Source: Verrucomicrobiota bacterium (GTDB lineage Bacteria; Verrucomicrobiota; Verrucomicrobiia; Limisphaerales; JACQFS01). From it: a DNA stretch of 49,246 nt. The DNA is taken from assembly GCA_016199935.1 (NCBI GenBank), contig JACQFS010000080.1:1-49246 (forward strand). Reading direction: 5' to 3'. Below, piece after piece: positions 37,030-46,459 of the stretch. A program made the translations under genes and the position numbers. Each line of letters starts with the position of its first letter. The first letter of the stretch is position 1. Under the pieces are notes generated by a model. That model was given only the letters and a program-made list of their open reading frames with translations, had not been told where the DNA came from and did no database searches.

Positions 37030-37809
37030 TCAGCCTTCCGCAATCCTTCGCACCACCACGCCCGCCGCCGCGAAGCCGAACGCCCCCGTCACGAACGCCG
37101 CCGAGCCGTAGCCCCAGTCGCAGTTGATCCGCGCGCGATCCTCCAGGTCCGCCGACTCGCGCGCGGTGCAGACCGTGCCGTCCTTCTGCGGAAACACCGG
37201 CGGCTCCGGCGAGAAGACCGCCGTGATGCCGAAGTTTTTCCCGCCGCGGGCAAAGCCATGTTCCGCACGCAGGCACGCGCGCACCGCCGCGAGCAGCCGG
37301 TCGTGCGACGCGTGCGCGATGTCCGCCACGCGCACCGCCGTGCCGTCGCGCCGCCCGCCCGCCGCGCCGCAGGTGATCACGGGAATTTTCTTTGCGTGGC
37401 AGAGCGCGAGCAGGCGCGCCTTGTTCGACACGCCGTCAATCGCGTCCACCACGAAGCTGAAACCGGCCGCGAGAATTTCCTCCGCGTTGGCCGCCGTGAA
37501 GAATTCCGCGCGCGCCGTCACGCGACACTCCGGGTTGATCGCCCGAACGCGTTCCGCCATCAGTTCCACCTTCGGCCGGCCAATGGTGTCGTCGAGCGCG
37601 TGGAGCTGCCGGTTCACGTTCGTCACGCAGACTTCATCGAGGTCCACGAGCGTCAACGCCCCGATGCCCGAACGCGCGAGCGCCTCGACCGTCCACGTGC
37701 CGACGCCGCCGATGCCCACGACGCACACGTGCGCCGCGCACAGCCGGCGCAAGCCCTCCGCGCCGTAAAGCCGTGCGATCCCGCCGAAGCGTTGGTCGTA
37801 ATCACTCAC
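37030..37809 (-). CDS. tcdA: tRNA threonylcarbamoyladenosine dehydratase (TcdA/CsdL)
   Basis: This 259-residue E1-like enzyme starts at GTG 37809. It shows the ThiF-type ATP site VCVVGIGGVGTWTVEALARS near residues 28-47, LVDLDEVCVTNVNRQ with the NxNRQ motif, and VVDAIDGVSNKARLLALCH. The C-terminal part has the TcdA-typical PEPPVFP and a hydrophobic GAFGFAAAGVVVRRI. It dehydrates t6A37 of tRNA to the cyclic form ct6A. The gene is free-standing between repeat G and the DUF1501 gene. The family call is strong. Confidence 0.95.
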   Translation of the reverse strand: MSDYDQRFGGIARLYGAEGLRRLCAAHVCVVGIGGVGTWTVEALARSGIGALTLVDLDEVCVTNVNRQLHALDDTIGRPKVELMAERVRAINPECRVTARAEFFTAANAEEILAAGFSFVVDAIDGVSNKARLLALCHAKKIPVITCGAAGGRRDGTAVRVADIAHASHDRLLAAVRACLRAEHGFARGGKNFGITAVFSPEPPVFPQKDGTVCTARESADLEDRARINCDWGYGSAAFVTGAFGFAAAGVVVRRIAEG

Positions 37810-37866
37810 ACCCGAAGCAGTAGCGGCGCGCGGCCATTGCCGCCAGCCAAAGTTCGGCCGCGCAAG

Positions 37867-39324
37867 TCAGCCGAGGATCTCCTTCACCACATTCGCCGGC
37901 TCCACGCCCGTGAGCCGGAAGTCGAGGCCTTGGAAATGAAAACTCAGCTTCTCGTGATCAAAGCCAAGTTGGTGAAGGATCGTCGCCTGAAGATCGCGAA
38001 CGTGGACGGGATTCTCGACGACGTGGAAGCCGAGTTCATCCGTCGCGCCGTAGGTCAGGCCCGGCCTGATGCCGCCGCCGGCCATCCAGATCGTGAACGC
38101 CTGCGGATGATGATCGCGCCCGAGCGATCGGCCGAGCGACGCGTTCGTCTCGACCATCGGCGTGCGACCGAACTCGCCGCCCCACATCACGAGCGTGTCG
38201 TCGAGCAGGCCGCGCTGTTTGAGGTCGCGCACGAGCGCGGCGGCGGCCTTGTCGGTTTTGCCGCAGTTGGTTTTCAAATTTCCGATCACATCGGAGTGCG
38301 CGTCCCATCCCTCGTTGTAGATGTTGATGAAGCGCACGCCGCGCTCAATCATCCGCCGCGCCAGCAGACATGAACGCGCGAAGCTCGCCTCCTCCGGCTT
38401 GCAGCCATACATCTCCAGCGTCGCCTTGCTCTCCGTTTTCAAATCCATCAGCTCCGGCGCGGAGGTCTGGAGGCGGAACGCCATCTCATATTGCGAAATG
38501 CGCGTGGCGATTTCCGGGTCGCCCTCGGTCGCGAGCCGGCGCTGGTTCAACGCGCCCACGAGATCGAGCGAGTCGCGTTGCAGCCGCGCGTCCACGCCCG
38601 CCGGACTGCTCACGTTCAAAATCGGATCGCCCTGATTGCGGAAGCGCACACCGGTGTAAACCGTCGGCAAAAATCCGCTCGACCAGCACGCAGCACCGCC
38701 GCTGATGCCGCTGCCAGTGCTCATCACGACGAACGCCGGCAAATTCTGCGTCTCCGCGCCGAGGCCGTAGAGCACCCACGAACCAAGGCTCGGCCGGCCG
38801 GGCTGCTGGAAGCCCGTGTTGAAAAAAATCTGCGCCGGCGCGTGGTTGAACTGATCCGTGTGGCAGGACTTCACGAGGCAGATCTCATCCGCGATGCCCG
38901 CGAGGTGCGGCATGATCTCGGAAATCTCCGCGCCACATTTGCCGTGCTTCGCGAACTTGTAGCGTGGCCCCATCACCGCCGCGTCGGGCCGGATGAACGC
39001 GTAGCGCTGCCCGCGAATGACCGACGGCGGCAGCGGCTTGCCTTCGAGCTTCGCGAGCTCCGGCTTGTAGTCGAACAGGTCGAGCTGGCTCGGCGCACCG
39101 GCCATGAACATGTGAATCACCCGCTTCGCCTTCGCCGCGAAATGCGGCTGACGCGGCGCGAGCGGGTTGACGGGTGAAGGTTTCGCCGCGGCGGCCGCGG
39201 CCACCCGTCCCACGAGTGAATCGGCGAGCAAACTTCCGAGCGCGACCTTGCCCAAGCCCACACCGCAATCGCGGAGAAACCAGCGGCGCGTCAGATTCAA
39301 ACCGTGTTGTTGCATCGGGTTCAT
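37867..39324 (-). CDS. DUF1501 protein with Tat signal
   Basis: This 485-residue protein begins at ATG 39324. Its twin-arginine leader is LTRRWFLRDCGVGLGKVALG near residues 11-30. The sulphatase-like DUF1501 body has AKRVIHMFMAGAPSQLDLFD near 65-84, VMSTGSGISGG, INIYNEGWDAHSDV, and LVMWGGEFGRTPM then GRDHHPQAFTIWMAGGGI. These proteins pair with cytochrome/DUF1549/DUF1553 proteins in Planctomycetes and Verrucomicrobia; their reaction is not established. It follows the cytochrome gene by three bases, as usual for this pair. Being exported folded by Tat suggests a bound cofactor. Confidence 0.92.
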   Translation of the reverse strand: MNPMQQHGLNLTRRWFLRDCGVGLGKVALGSLLADSLVGRVAAAAAAKPSPVNPLAPRQPHFAAKAKRVIHMFMAGAPSQLDLFDYKPELAKLEGKPLPPSVIRGQRYAFIRPDAAVMGPRYKFAKHGKCGAEISEIMPHLAGIADEICLVKSCHTDQFNHAPAQIFFNTGFQQPGRPSLGSWVLYGLGAETQNLPAFVVMSTGSGISGGAACWSSGFLPTVYTGVRFRNQGDPILNVSSPAGVDARLQRDSLDLVGALNQRRLATEGDPEIATRISQYEMAFRLQTSAPELMDLKTESKATLEMYGCKPEEASFARSCLLARRMIERGVRFINIYNEGWDAHSDVIGNLKTNCGKTDKAAAALVRDLKQRGLLDDTLVMWGGEFGRTPMVETNASLGRSLGRDHHPQAFTIWMAGGGIRPGLTYGATDELGFHVVENPVHVRDLQATILHQLGFDHEKLSFHFQGLDFRLTGVEPANVVKEILG

Positions 39325-39327
39325 GGC

Positions 39328-42086
39328 TCAGCCTTTGGTGATCGCTTCGTCGAGGTTGAATAACGCCCGGGCCAGCGCCGCCCACGCGGCGCGCTCGTTC
39401 ACGTCGCTCTCGCCGGTGCCGGCGAACTTCGCGGCGTCGAGTTGCTTCGCCACGAAACGCTGCTTCTGCGTCTCGAAAAACTTCGCGAGCATCGCCACTT
39501 CGTCCTTCGTCGCCGGCCTCGTGAGCACGCGGCGGAAGGCATAAGCCACGCGTTCCTCGACGGTGCCGGCGCGCGACGCAAGCAATTTGCCCAGCGCCTG
39601 CGACGCCTCGGTGAAGGTCACGTCGTTCAGCAGCGTGAGCGCCTGGAGCGGCGTGTTGGAGACCTCGCGGCGCGCGACGCACGCCTCGCCGCTCGGTGCG
39701 TCGAACGTGTTGAACATCGCGAAGGGCGCGCTGCGTTTCGTGAACGTGTAGAGCCCGCGCCGGTAGCGATCCTCGCCCGTGCTTTCGTCCCAGGACTTCG
39801 CGGCATACACGCCCTCGCTCGTCACGCTCGCGGGCTGCGGCGGGAAGACGCTCGGTCCACCAACCTTCGGCGAGAGCAGGCCGCTGGCACGTAGCGTGGC
39901 GTCGCGAATCATCTCCGCCTCGATGCGCACGCGCGGCGCGCGGGCGAGCAGGAGGTTGCCCCGATCCTTCGCGATCAGTTGCGGCGTGACGCGTGATGAT
40001 TGCTGATACGTCGCGCTGGTGACGATGAGCTGGTGCAGTTTCTTGAGCGACCATCCCTGCTTCATGAACTCCATAGCGAGCCAGTCGAGCAACTCGGGAT
40101 GCGACGGCACTTCGCCCATCAGACCGAAGTCCTCCGTCGTGCGCACGAGGCCGCGGCCGAAAAGGATGTGCCACTGGCGGTTGACGGTGACGCGAGCGGT
40201 AAGAGGATTCTCGGACGCGACGAGCCATCGCGCGAACGTGAGCCGGTTGCGCGGCGCGTCGGCAGCGAGCGGGTTCAGCGCGGAGAGCACGCCGGGGGCG
40301 ACCTTTTCGGTCGGCTGAAGGAACTCGCCGCGGTTGTGGATGAACGTGGCGCGCGGGTTTTCCTTCGGGCGTTCCTTCATCACGAGCGTGGTCGGCGGTG
40401 CGGGCAATGCCTTTTTCAACTTGTCGATCTCCGCGCGAGCCGCGGCCAGTTCGGGCGCGTTCAGCAGGAAGGCGCGGCGGAGCTCCGCTCGCTGCCCCAC
40501 GGTGAGTTCGGTGTCCGGCAACATCAGTGCGCGCTCGACCTCGTCCTCAATCGCGCGCGCGATCGCCTTCGTTTCGTCGGTTGTGACGGAAATGCGGAAG
40601 CGGCCGAGTGGCGCGGCGTAGTGCTTCTCAAAGAGCATCTTCAACCCGACCTCGCCCGCGGCGGTCATCGGTTGCGCGAGGTTGAAGACGGCGACGTGCC
40701 GCTGACCCTGGCCGCCGTTGATCGCGTCGAGGCGCCACACCGCCCGCCCCGTGATCGCCTTGGGATTCTGGGCGTCGCTCGGATTTTCCTCGTAAAGGAT
40801 CGCGCGTTGCGCGACGGCGACCTCCGGGCGGGGCTGGACTTCTTCTCCAGATGCTCGCGTGGCAAAAGTGGCGGAGTGGTGTTCGTGGCCGGCGGAAATT
40901 TCTCCGCGAGCGCGGCGGTGAGCTTCACGATTTTTTCCTCCTGCGCGCGGCGCTTCGCGGTCACGTCGGCGCGCGGCAGATCAATTTCCGGCTCGTCGGC
41001 GTTGTCCAGGAACGCCATGAGCGAATAATACTCGCGGTGCGGGATCGGATCGAACTTGTGCGTGTGGCACTGGGCGCACTGGGTCGTGAGGCCGAGCCAC
41101 GTGGTGCCGGTGACGGCGACGCGGTCCACCATCGCGTAGAAGCGGAACTCCAGCGGATCGATGCCGCCCTCCTCGTTGAGCATCGCGTTGCGGTGAAAAC
41201 CGGTGGCGATGCGGTCGTCGAGCGTCGCGTCCGGCAGGAGGTCGCCGGCGAGTTGTTTGATCGTGAACTGATCGAAGGGCATATCGGCGTTGATCGCGTT
41301 GATCACCCAATCGCGCCACGGCCAGATGTTGCGCGGGCGGTCCTTCTCGTAGCCGTTGGTGTCAGCGTAGCGCGCGAGGTCGAGCCACTTGCGCGCCCAG
41401 CGCTCGCCGTAGTGTGGCGAGGCGAGGAGCTTGTCCACGAGCGCTTCGATGGCGGCGGTGCGATTGCCTTTGGCGGCTTTCAGAAATTCGTCCGCCTCTT
41501 CCGGCGTCGGCGGCAGGCCGATGAGATCGAGGTGGAGCCGCCGCACGAGCGTGAAGTCATCGGCCGACGGCGAGGGCTTGAGCTTCTCCGTTTCGAGTCG
41601 CGCGAGGACGAAGTTATCAATCGGATTCTGCACCCAGCCCTTCTGCTTGACCAACGGTGGCGCGACCTGCTTCGGCGGCACGAAGGACCAGTGCGGCTTG
41701 TAGTCCGCACCGGCGGCGATCCACTTCTTCAACGTCTCCTTCTGTTGCGCGGTGAGCGTCAGCTTCGTCTCGGGCGGCGGCATCTGGTCGTCCGCGTCAT
41801 GGGAAAAAATCCGCCGAAGCAACTCACCCTTGTCCGCCCGGCCGGGAACAATGGCGACCTCGCCGGACTTCGCTGGCCCGAGCGCGGCGTCGCGCACGTC
41901 CAGGCGCAGCTTCGCCTTGCGCCCCTTGTCATCGGGGCCGTGGCACTTGAAGCAGTTGCGCGAAAGAATCGGCCGCACGTCGCGCTGAAAATCCACGTCC
42001 GCGGGCTTCGACGCGCCGTGAGCGACGACGCCTGCCCCGAACACCGCGAGCAGCGCGGCGGCGAGGACGATGGCAGGGCGAGTCAT
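39328..42086 (-). pseudogene. Planctomycete-type cytochrome/DUF1549/DUF1553 protein, frame disrupted
   Basis: From ATG 42086 a signal peptide (IVLAAALLAVFGAGVVAHG) leads to a heme site NCFKCHGPD near residue 47, DUF1549 (PIDNFVLARLETEKLKPSP, later YGERWARKWLDLARYADTN) and a second CxxCH-like CAQCHTHKFDPI. Near base 40835, after LPREHLEKK, the frame changes. The other frame reads VQPRPEVAVAQRAILYEENP, then WRLDAINGGQGQRHVAVFNL and a complete DUF1553 end ([20 protein letters not shown]) to the stop at 39328. The middle is shorter than I expect for this family, and the VAVAQRAILYEENP stretch looks unlike either half. One base change restores about 919 residues, so an assembly error is possible; otherwise it is a decayed gene. 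Confidence 0.8.
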
Positions 42087-42199
42087 GCGGAAAAGATGAA
42101 CCGAAGCAGGGACGTTGCAAATGGCCGATTCGTTCAGCCGTCATGCAAAATCCTGCGACGATTTCCCAACGCGGATTGCCAGCGCGCGGACAATCCCCG

Positions 42200-43195
42200 C
42201 TAATTCACCACGTTCACCGGCGGCTGGCCGAGCAGCACGCGCCGGCAGTTTTTACTGCCCTTCACGCGCATGTCGGTCGCGCCCTCCTCGCAGTAGAAGG
42301 CCGCGTGCGGATTCAGGATGAGCCGGTCGTGCGCCGGATGCTGCGAATCGCGCCACGCGGCGATGAGCGGATGGTCGGCCGCGGGCGGCTCGGTCTCCAG
42401 CACATCAATGCCCGCGCCGGCCAGATGATTTTTCTCCAACGCATCGAGCACGGCGAGCACGTCCACGGTCCCGCCGCGCGCCGTGTTCACGAGGTAGGAG
42501 CCCTTGGGCATTTTGAAAATGCTGTCGCGATTGATGAGGTGCCGCGTCGCGGGCGTGAGCGGGCAATGCAGGCTCAACACGTGCGACTGCGCGAGCAACT
42601 CGTCGAGCGTCTCCACGCAACGCACCCCGAGTGATTTGTCCCGCCCCTCGGGCGCGTAGGGATCGTGGAAGACCACGTCCATCCCGAGCGCCTTCGCGCG
42701 CAACGCCACCGCCGTGCCGATGCGGCCAAGGCCGACGATCCCGAACACGCGCCCGCGCAGGCGGTGCAACGGCTTCGCCTGTGTGTATAGCCACGGCCCG
42801 GCGCCGCGACGGAGCCGGCTGTTGAAGAGATGAATGCCACGCGTGAGCGAGAGCATCATGCCGATCGCGGAGTCGGCCACGTCCTCCGTGCCGTAGTCGG
42901 GGACGTTGGCGACGGTGATGCCGCAGGCGCGCGCGGCCACGTGGTCAATGTTGTCGTAACCCACGCCGCAGCGGACGATGAGTTTGCATTTCTTCAACCG
43001 CCGCACCGTGTCGCCGCCGATGCGGATGAGGTGATACATCATGAGGCAATCGGCATCCTCGATCTTGCCAATGAGTTCGGCCTCGGAGTTCGCATTCGCC
43101 GCGGAGATCTCGGCGAGGTCGCCGAGAATGCGGCGTTCGACCTCAAGGGGCTCGTGAATGAAATCAGTGACGACGACCTTCGGGCGCTGGCTCAT
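42200..43195 (-). CDS. D-isomer-specific 2-hydroxyacid dehydrogenase (CtBP-like branch)
   Basis: This 331-residue protein has the usual two-domain layout. Substrate-side LIVRCGVGYDNIDHVAARAC near 72-91 is followed by the NAD loop VFGIVGLGRIGTAVALRAKA near 149-168, an acidic residue after beta-2 (DPYAPEG), the catalytic arginine in LVNTARGGTVD, the glutamate in DVLETEP and the histidine in LNPHAAFYCEEG. It reduces 2-oxo acids or oxidises D-2-hydroxy acids; phosphoglycerate dehydrogenase is less likely since no regulatory domain exists. It stands between the DUF1553 gene and nadD. The substrate is unknown. Confidence 0.9.
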   Translation of the reverse strand: MSQRPKVVVTDFIHEPLEVERRILGDLAEISAANANSEAELIGKIEDADCLMMYHLIRIGGDTVRRLKKCKLIVRCGVGYDNIDHVAARACGITVANVPDYGTEDVADSAIGMMLSLTRGIHLFNSRLRRGAGPWLYTQAKPLHRLRGRVFGIVGLGRIGTAVALRAKALGMDVVFHDPYAPEGRDKSLGVRCVETLDELLAQSHVLSLHCPLTPATRHLINRDSIFKMPKGSYLVNTARGGTVDVLAVLDALEKNHLAGAGIDVLETEPPAADHPLIAAWRDSQHPAHDRLILNPHAAFYCEEGATDMRVKGSKNCRRVLLGQPPVNVVN

Positions 43196-43257
43196 GCGGC
43201 CGCGAGGATTTCACGCCGGCCGCAACGGAGGCAAGGGAAAGGAAAGCGCCGCGCGGC

Positions 43258-43830
43258 TCAGAGGTAGAGCTTGTGGTTCCGAATCGCCTCCGCCACTCCG
43301 GGCGGCACGAGATAATCCACGGGCAATCCATCCTTCACCCGCTGCCGAATCTGCGACGACGAAACGCCGAGCGGAAACCCGCGCAGCGCGCGCCCGCGAA
43401 ACGGCGCGGGCAGCGGTTGCGTCGCCTCGCCGGGGCGCGGGATGACGACGAACTCCACGAGCTTCGCCAGTTCCTCCGCCTCGCGCCACTTGGGCAGCGC
43501 GGCGATGTGGTCCGCACCGATGAGGTAGAAGAGTTCCGCCTGCGGGAAGCGCGCGCGGTAATCGCGCACGGTGTCCACCGAGTAGCTCACGCCGCCGCGC
43601 CGGACCTCCTGTTCGTCCACCTCGGCGCGCGTCTGGCCCACGAGCGCGAGCCGGAGCATCTGCACGCGGAGATTCGCCGCCGTGGGTTTGCTCTCCGGCT
43701 TGAACGGCGACTGGGCGGCGGGGATGAAGCAAATGCGGTCGAGCCCCAGTTCCTCCCGCGCCGCCTGCGCCACGAGCAGATGGCCGAGATGCACCGGGTC
43801 AAACGAACCGCCGTAGAGACCGAGTTTCAT
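43258..43830 (-). CDS. nadD: Nicotinate-nucleotide adenylyltransferase
   Basis: This 190-residue enzyme has the nucleotidyltransferase motif GLYGGSFDPVHLGHLLVAQA at 4-23 and the second motif SSSQIRQRVKDG near 157-168 (ISSTxIR class). FYLIGADHIAALPKW and IPAAQSPFKP are also typical. NadD makes deamido-NAD from NaMN and ATP in the cytoplasm. Its start lies 10 bases from repeat F2, which separates it from the cstA end. No rsfS or proA gene follows here, unlike many genomes. Confidence 0.96.
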   Translation of the reverse strand: MKLGLYGGSFDPVHLGHLLVAQAAREELGLDRICFIPAAQSPFKPESKPTAANLRVQMLRLALVGQTRAEVDEQEVRRGGVSYSVDTVRDYRARFPQAELFYLIGADHIAALPKWREAEELAKLVEFVVIPRPGEATQPLPAPFRGRALRGFPLGVSSSQIRQRVKDGLPVDYLVPPGVAEAIRNHKLYL

Positions 43831-43840
43831 GTTTCACACT

Positions 43841-43917
43841 TCGGAGGGACGAGCTACGCAAGTCCCTGACTTCTTCAAACGGAATAATAGAGGGACTCGC
43901 GGAGCTCGTCCCTCCGA
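43841..43917. repeat. Inverted repeat F2 between cstA and nadD
   Basis: Arms 43841-43867 and 43891-43917 match at 25 of 27 and repeat the arm sequence of F1. The centre differs from F1. It fills the space from the cstA stop to the nadD start, where a hairpin could end the cstA transcript. Confidence 0.88.
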
Positions 43918-43922
43918 GTTGC

Positions 43923-46397
43923 TCAGCAGCATCGGTTCGGCTTGTTGAACCGCTCTTCCGCCGCTTGCGCGTAGGCTTCGCCGCGAGAGATTGGCTCGGG
44001 CGCAATTTTTCCGGCGAGCAAATCCACCGTCAGCTTACGGGACTCGCCACCCGCTTCCGCCGGACAGGCCGCCGCGTGCTGTTGCACGCGGTCCACGGCG
44101 GATTCGCCGGAGAGTTCCTTGAGCAACGCGAACGAGAGCGCGATCAGGCTCACCACACCCAGCGGTTTGCCCTCGGCCACGGCGTAATCGGGCAGCCACA
44201 CCGGCGCGGTTTCGCTCAACTGAGCGAGCCGCTTGCGCGCGAAGAGCAGAATCCACTCGCGCAAACTCAGCGCGACGATCAGCACCACGAGCGCGAGGAA
44301 CACGCCGGTCACCACGGCGTCGAGCCGGTTGTTCGTGATCTGCGCCTGGGCCGAGGTGACGGCCTTCTGCGCGGCTTCAATTGCCTTCGCGTCTCCGCCT
44401 TGTTGCACGGCCTGGAGTCTGGCCTCCAACGGCGGAAGTTTTTCCTTCTGCCAGTCCTCGGCGATTTGGAGGAAACCAATCTTGGGCCGCGCCGGGTCCG
44501 TTTCGCGGTGCCAGATTTTCTGAACCGCCGCCGTGCTCGTGACCGTGAGCAGCCACGCGAGCGGGAGGAGCGTGACGAGAATCAACGCGGGATGCCGCAG
44601 CGGAGCGCGGAGCTCCAGCTCCGCGGGTTGAGTGCCGGCGGTTCGCGCAGAGCTGGAGCTCTGCGCTCCGTCCGGGCGCAGCATCATCTTCAACAAAATC
44701 GTCGTCGCCAGGCACAGCGCGATGCTCGCGAGCAACTGGTTCGCGATGCCGAAGATGGGCCAGAGCGCCTTGATGCCGCCGTCGGGGTCATACACGGCCT
44801 TCACGAGAAAGTAGCCCCAGAGCAGCACGACCAGGCCGCTGGTGAAAATGTTTGCCGCGAGGCTCTTCACGTCGCCGAGGGGTTTCCACACGTGCCCGAG
44901 CGCGTCCTGCAAAAGGTAGCGGCCCACGCGCGTGCCGGCGTCCAGCGTGGTGAGGATGAACAGCGCCTCGAACATCAGCGCGAAGTGATACCAGATGCCG
45001 AGCCACTTTTCGCCGACGATTTTGGAAAAGAGGTTTGCCATGCCGACGGCGAGCGTCGCAGCGCCGCCGGTGCGGCCGTAGAGGGATTCCTCGTGGACCT
45101 CCTGCGCGAGGGCGGCCATGCGTTCGGTGGTGACCTTGAACTCGGACCCGTAGCTGTTGACCTTCGCGACGGTCGCGGCGGCCACGGCGGCGGCGTCCGC
45201 GCCGGGCGCCTTGATGTTCATGCTGAGATAAACGCCCGGCTCCAGCGTGCAGGCGGCGATCATCGCCATGATGGCGACGAGCGATTCGAGCAGCATCCCG
45301 CCGTAGCCGACGGACCGCGCGTAGGTCTCGCGGGTGATGATCTTCGGCGTGATGCCGCTGGAGATGAGCGTGTGAAATCCGCTGATCGCCCCGCAGGCGA
45401 TGGTGATGAAGCAGAACGGGAAAAGTTTTCCCGGCACGACCGGCCCGGAACCATCGACGAACTTGGTCACGGCCGGCATCTGCAAATCGGGCAGCACGCA
45501 GAACACGCCGAGCGCCAGCGCGAAGATCGTGCCGAGTTTCATGAACGTGCTGAGGTAATCGCGCGGCGCCAGCAGCAGCCACACCGGCAGCACGCTCGCG
45601 GCGAAGCCGTAGCCGATGATCGAGAAGGCGAGCGTCGGCGCGCTGCACTTGAAAACCTGGCTGAGCGTCGCGTGCTCGGAGACGAACTGCCCGCCCCACA
45701 CCGCGCCGAGCAGCAGCACCACGCCGATGATCGAGGCTTCCAAAACTTTTCCCGCGCGAATCCACCGCAGGTAGCCGCCCATGAACATCGCGATCGGAAT
45801 CGTCGCCGCCACGGTGAACACGCCCCAGGGCGATTCGGCGAGCGCGTTGACGACCACGAGCGCGAGCACCGCGAGCAGGATGATCATGATGGAGAGGATC
45901 GCGATGACTCCGATGACGCCGGCGGTGTTGTTGAGTTCCTCTTTCACCATCTGGCCGAGCGAGCGGCCGTCGCGCCGCATCGAGGCGAAGAGGATGATGA
46001 AATCCTGCACCGCGCCGCCGAGCACCACGCCGATGAGAATCCACAGCGTGCCCGGCAGATAACCGAACTGCGCCGCGAGCACCGGGCCGACGAGCGGGCC
46101 GGGGCCGGAGATCGCCGCGAAGTGGTGACCGAAGACGATCCACTTGTTCGTCTTCACGAACTCGCGGCCGTCCTCGTGGACCTCACACGGCGTGGCGCGG
46201 CGGTCGTTGAGCGCGAGCACGCGCGCGGCGATCCACTTCGAGTAGAAGCGATAGCCGATGGCGTAGGAACAGACCGCGGCGATGAGGATGAACGCCGAGT
46301 TGATGTGCTCGCCGCGATGCAGCGCAAGCGTGACGTAAGCCCAGACGCCCGCCACCGCCACCGCGAGCCAGACCAAAATGGTGATGGTTTTTTTCAT
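43923..46397 (-). CDS. cstA: Carbon starvation protein A (peptide/pyruvate transporter)
   Basis: I chose ATG 46397 (824 residues, MKKTITILVWLAVAVAG). At least 15 membrane segments are visible. The family blocks are all present: FGHHFAAISGPGPLVGPVLA near 75-95, ISGFHTLISSGITPKII, FEALFILTTLDAGTRVGRYL and LLWGYFLVKAVYDPDGGIKA with LWPIFGIANQLLASIAL. CstA moves peptides or pyruvate under carbon limitation. Repeat H (44601-44670) is inserted in frame at about residues 577-600, in the loop before HPALILVTLLPLAWLLT, and a large loop near 640-690 holds a coiled stretch (LEARLQAVQQGGDAKAIEAA). All cores are intact. Confidence 0.95.
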   Translation of the reverse strand: MKKTITILVWLAVAVAGVWAYVTLALHRGEHINSAFILIAAVCSYAIGYRFYSKWIAARVLALNDRRATPCEVHEDGREFVKTNKWIVFGHHFAAISGPGPLVGPVLAAQFGYLPGTLWILIGVVLGGAVQDFIILFASMRRDGRSLGQMVKEELNNTAGVIGVIAILSIMIILLAVLALVVVNALAESPWGVFTVAATIPIAMFMGGYLRWIRAGKVLEASIIGVVLLLGAVWGGQFVSEHATLSQVFKCSAPTLAFSIIGYGFAASVLPVWLLLAPRDYLSTFMKLGTIFALALGVFCVLPDLQMPAVTKFVDGSGPVVPGKLFPFCFITIACGAISGFHTLISSGITPKIITRETYARSVGYGGMLLESLVAIMAMIAACTLEPGVYLSMNIKAPGADAAAVAAATVAKVNSYGSEFKVTTERMAALAQEVHEESLYGRTGGAATLAVGMANLFSKIVGEKWLGIWYHFALMFEALFILTTLDAGTRVGRYLLQDALGHVWKPLGDVKSLAANIFTSGLVVLLWGYFLVKAVYDPDGGIKALWPIFGIANQLLASIALCLATTILLKMMLRPDGAQSSSSARTAGTQPAELELRAPLRHPALILVTLLPLAWLLTVTSTAAVQKIWHRETDPARPKIGFLQIAEDWQKEKLPPLEARLQAVQQGGDAKAIEAAQKAVTSAQAQITNNRLDAVVTGVFLALVVLIVALSLREWILLFARKRLAQLSETAPVWLPDYAVAEGKPLGVVSLIALSFALLKELSGESAVDRVQQHAAACPAEAGGESRKLTVDLLAGKIAPEPISRGEAYAQAAEERFNKPNRCC
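44601..44670. repeat. Inverted repeat H, in frame inside cstA
   Basis: Arms 44601-44625 and 44646-44670 match at 23 of 25 around a 20-base centre; arms begin CGGAGCGCNGAGCTCCAGCT. It encodes a Ser/Ala/Glu-rich loop segment of CstA. No other copy is seen here. Confidence 0.78.
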
Positions 46398-46459
46398 GTG
46401 GATGCAGCGCACGGCCGGCTGCGAATTGCGCGGAGCTTAACGGGGCGGGTCGGAAAAGT

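Noticed and set aside
37030..37809. ThiF or MoeB assignment for the E1-like protein
   Set aside because: Length, the NxNRQ and PEPPVFP features and the hydrophobic C-terminus fit TcdA better, and no thi or moa genes are near.
34804..38373. Very long open frame on the plus strand across the oxidoreductase, DUF1080, tcdA and DUF1501 genes
   Set aside because: It is the mirror of well-supported minus-strand genes. The translation is arginine-rich with no domain, as expected in high-GC DNA.
26516..40860. Shared CTGGAGAAG at both disrupted junctions (26.5 and 40.85 kb) as a common breakpoint signal
   Set aside because: Both encode Leu-Glu-Lys, a common codon string in this genome; two cases of 9 bp are not enough to claim a mechanism.
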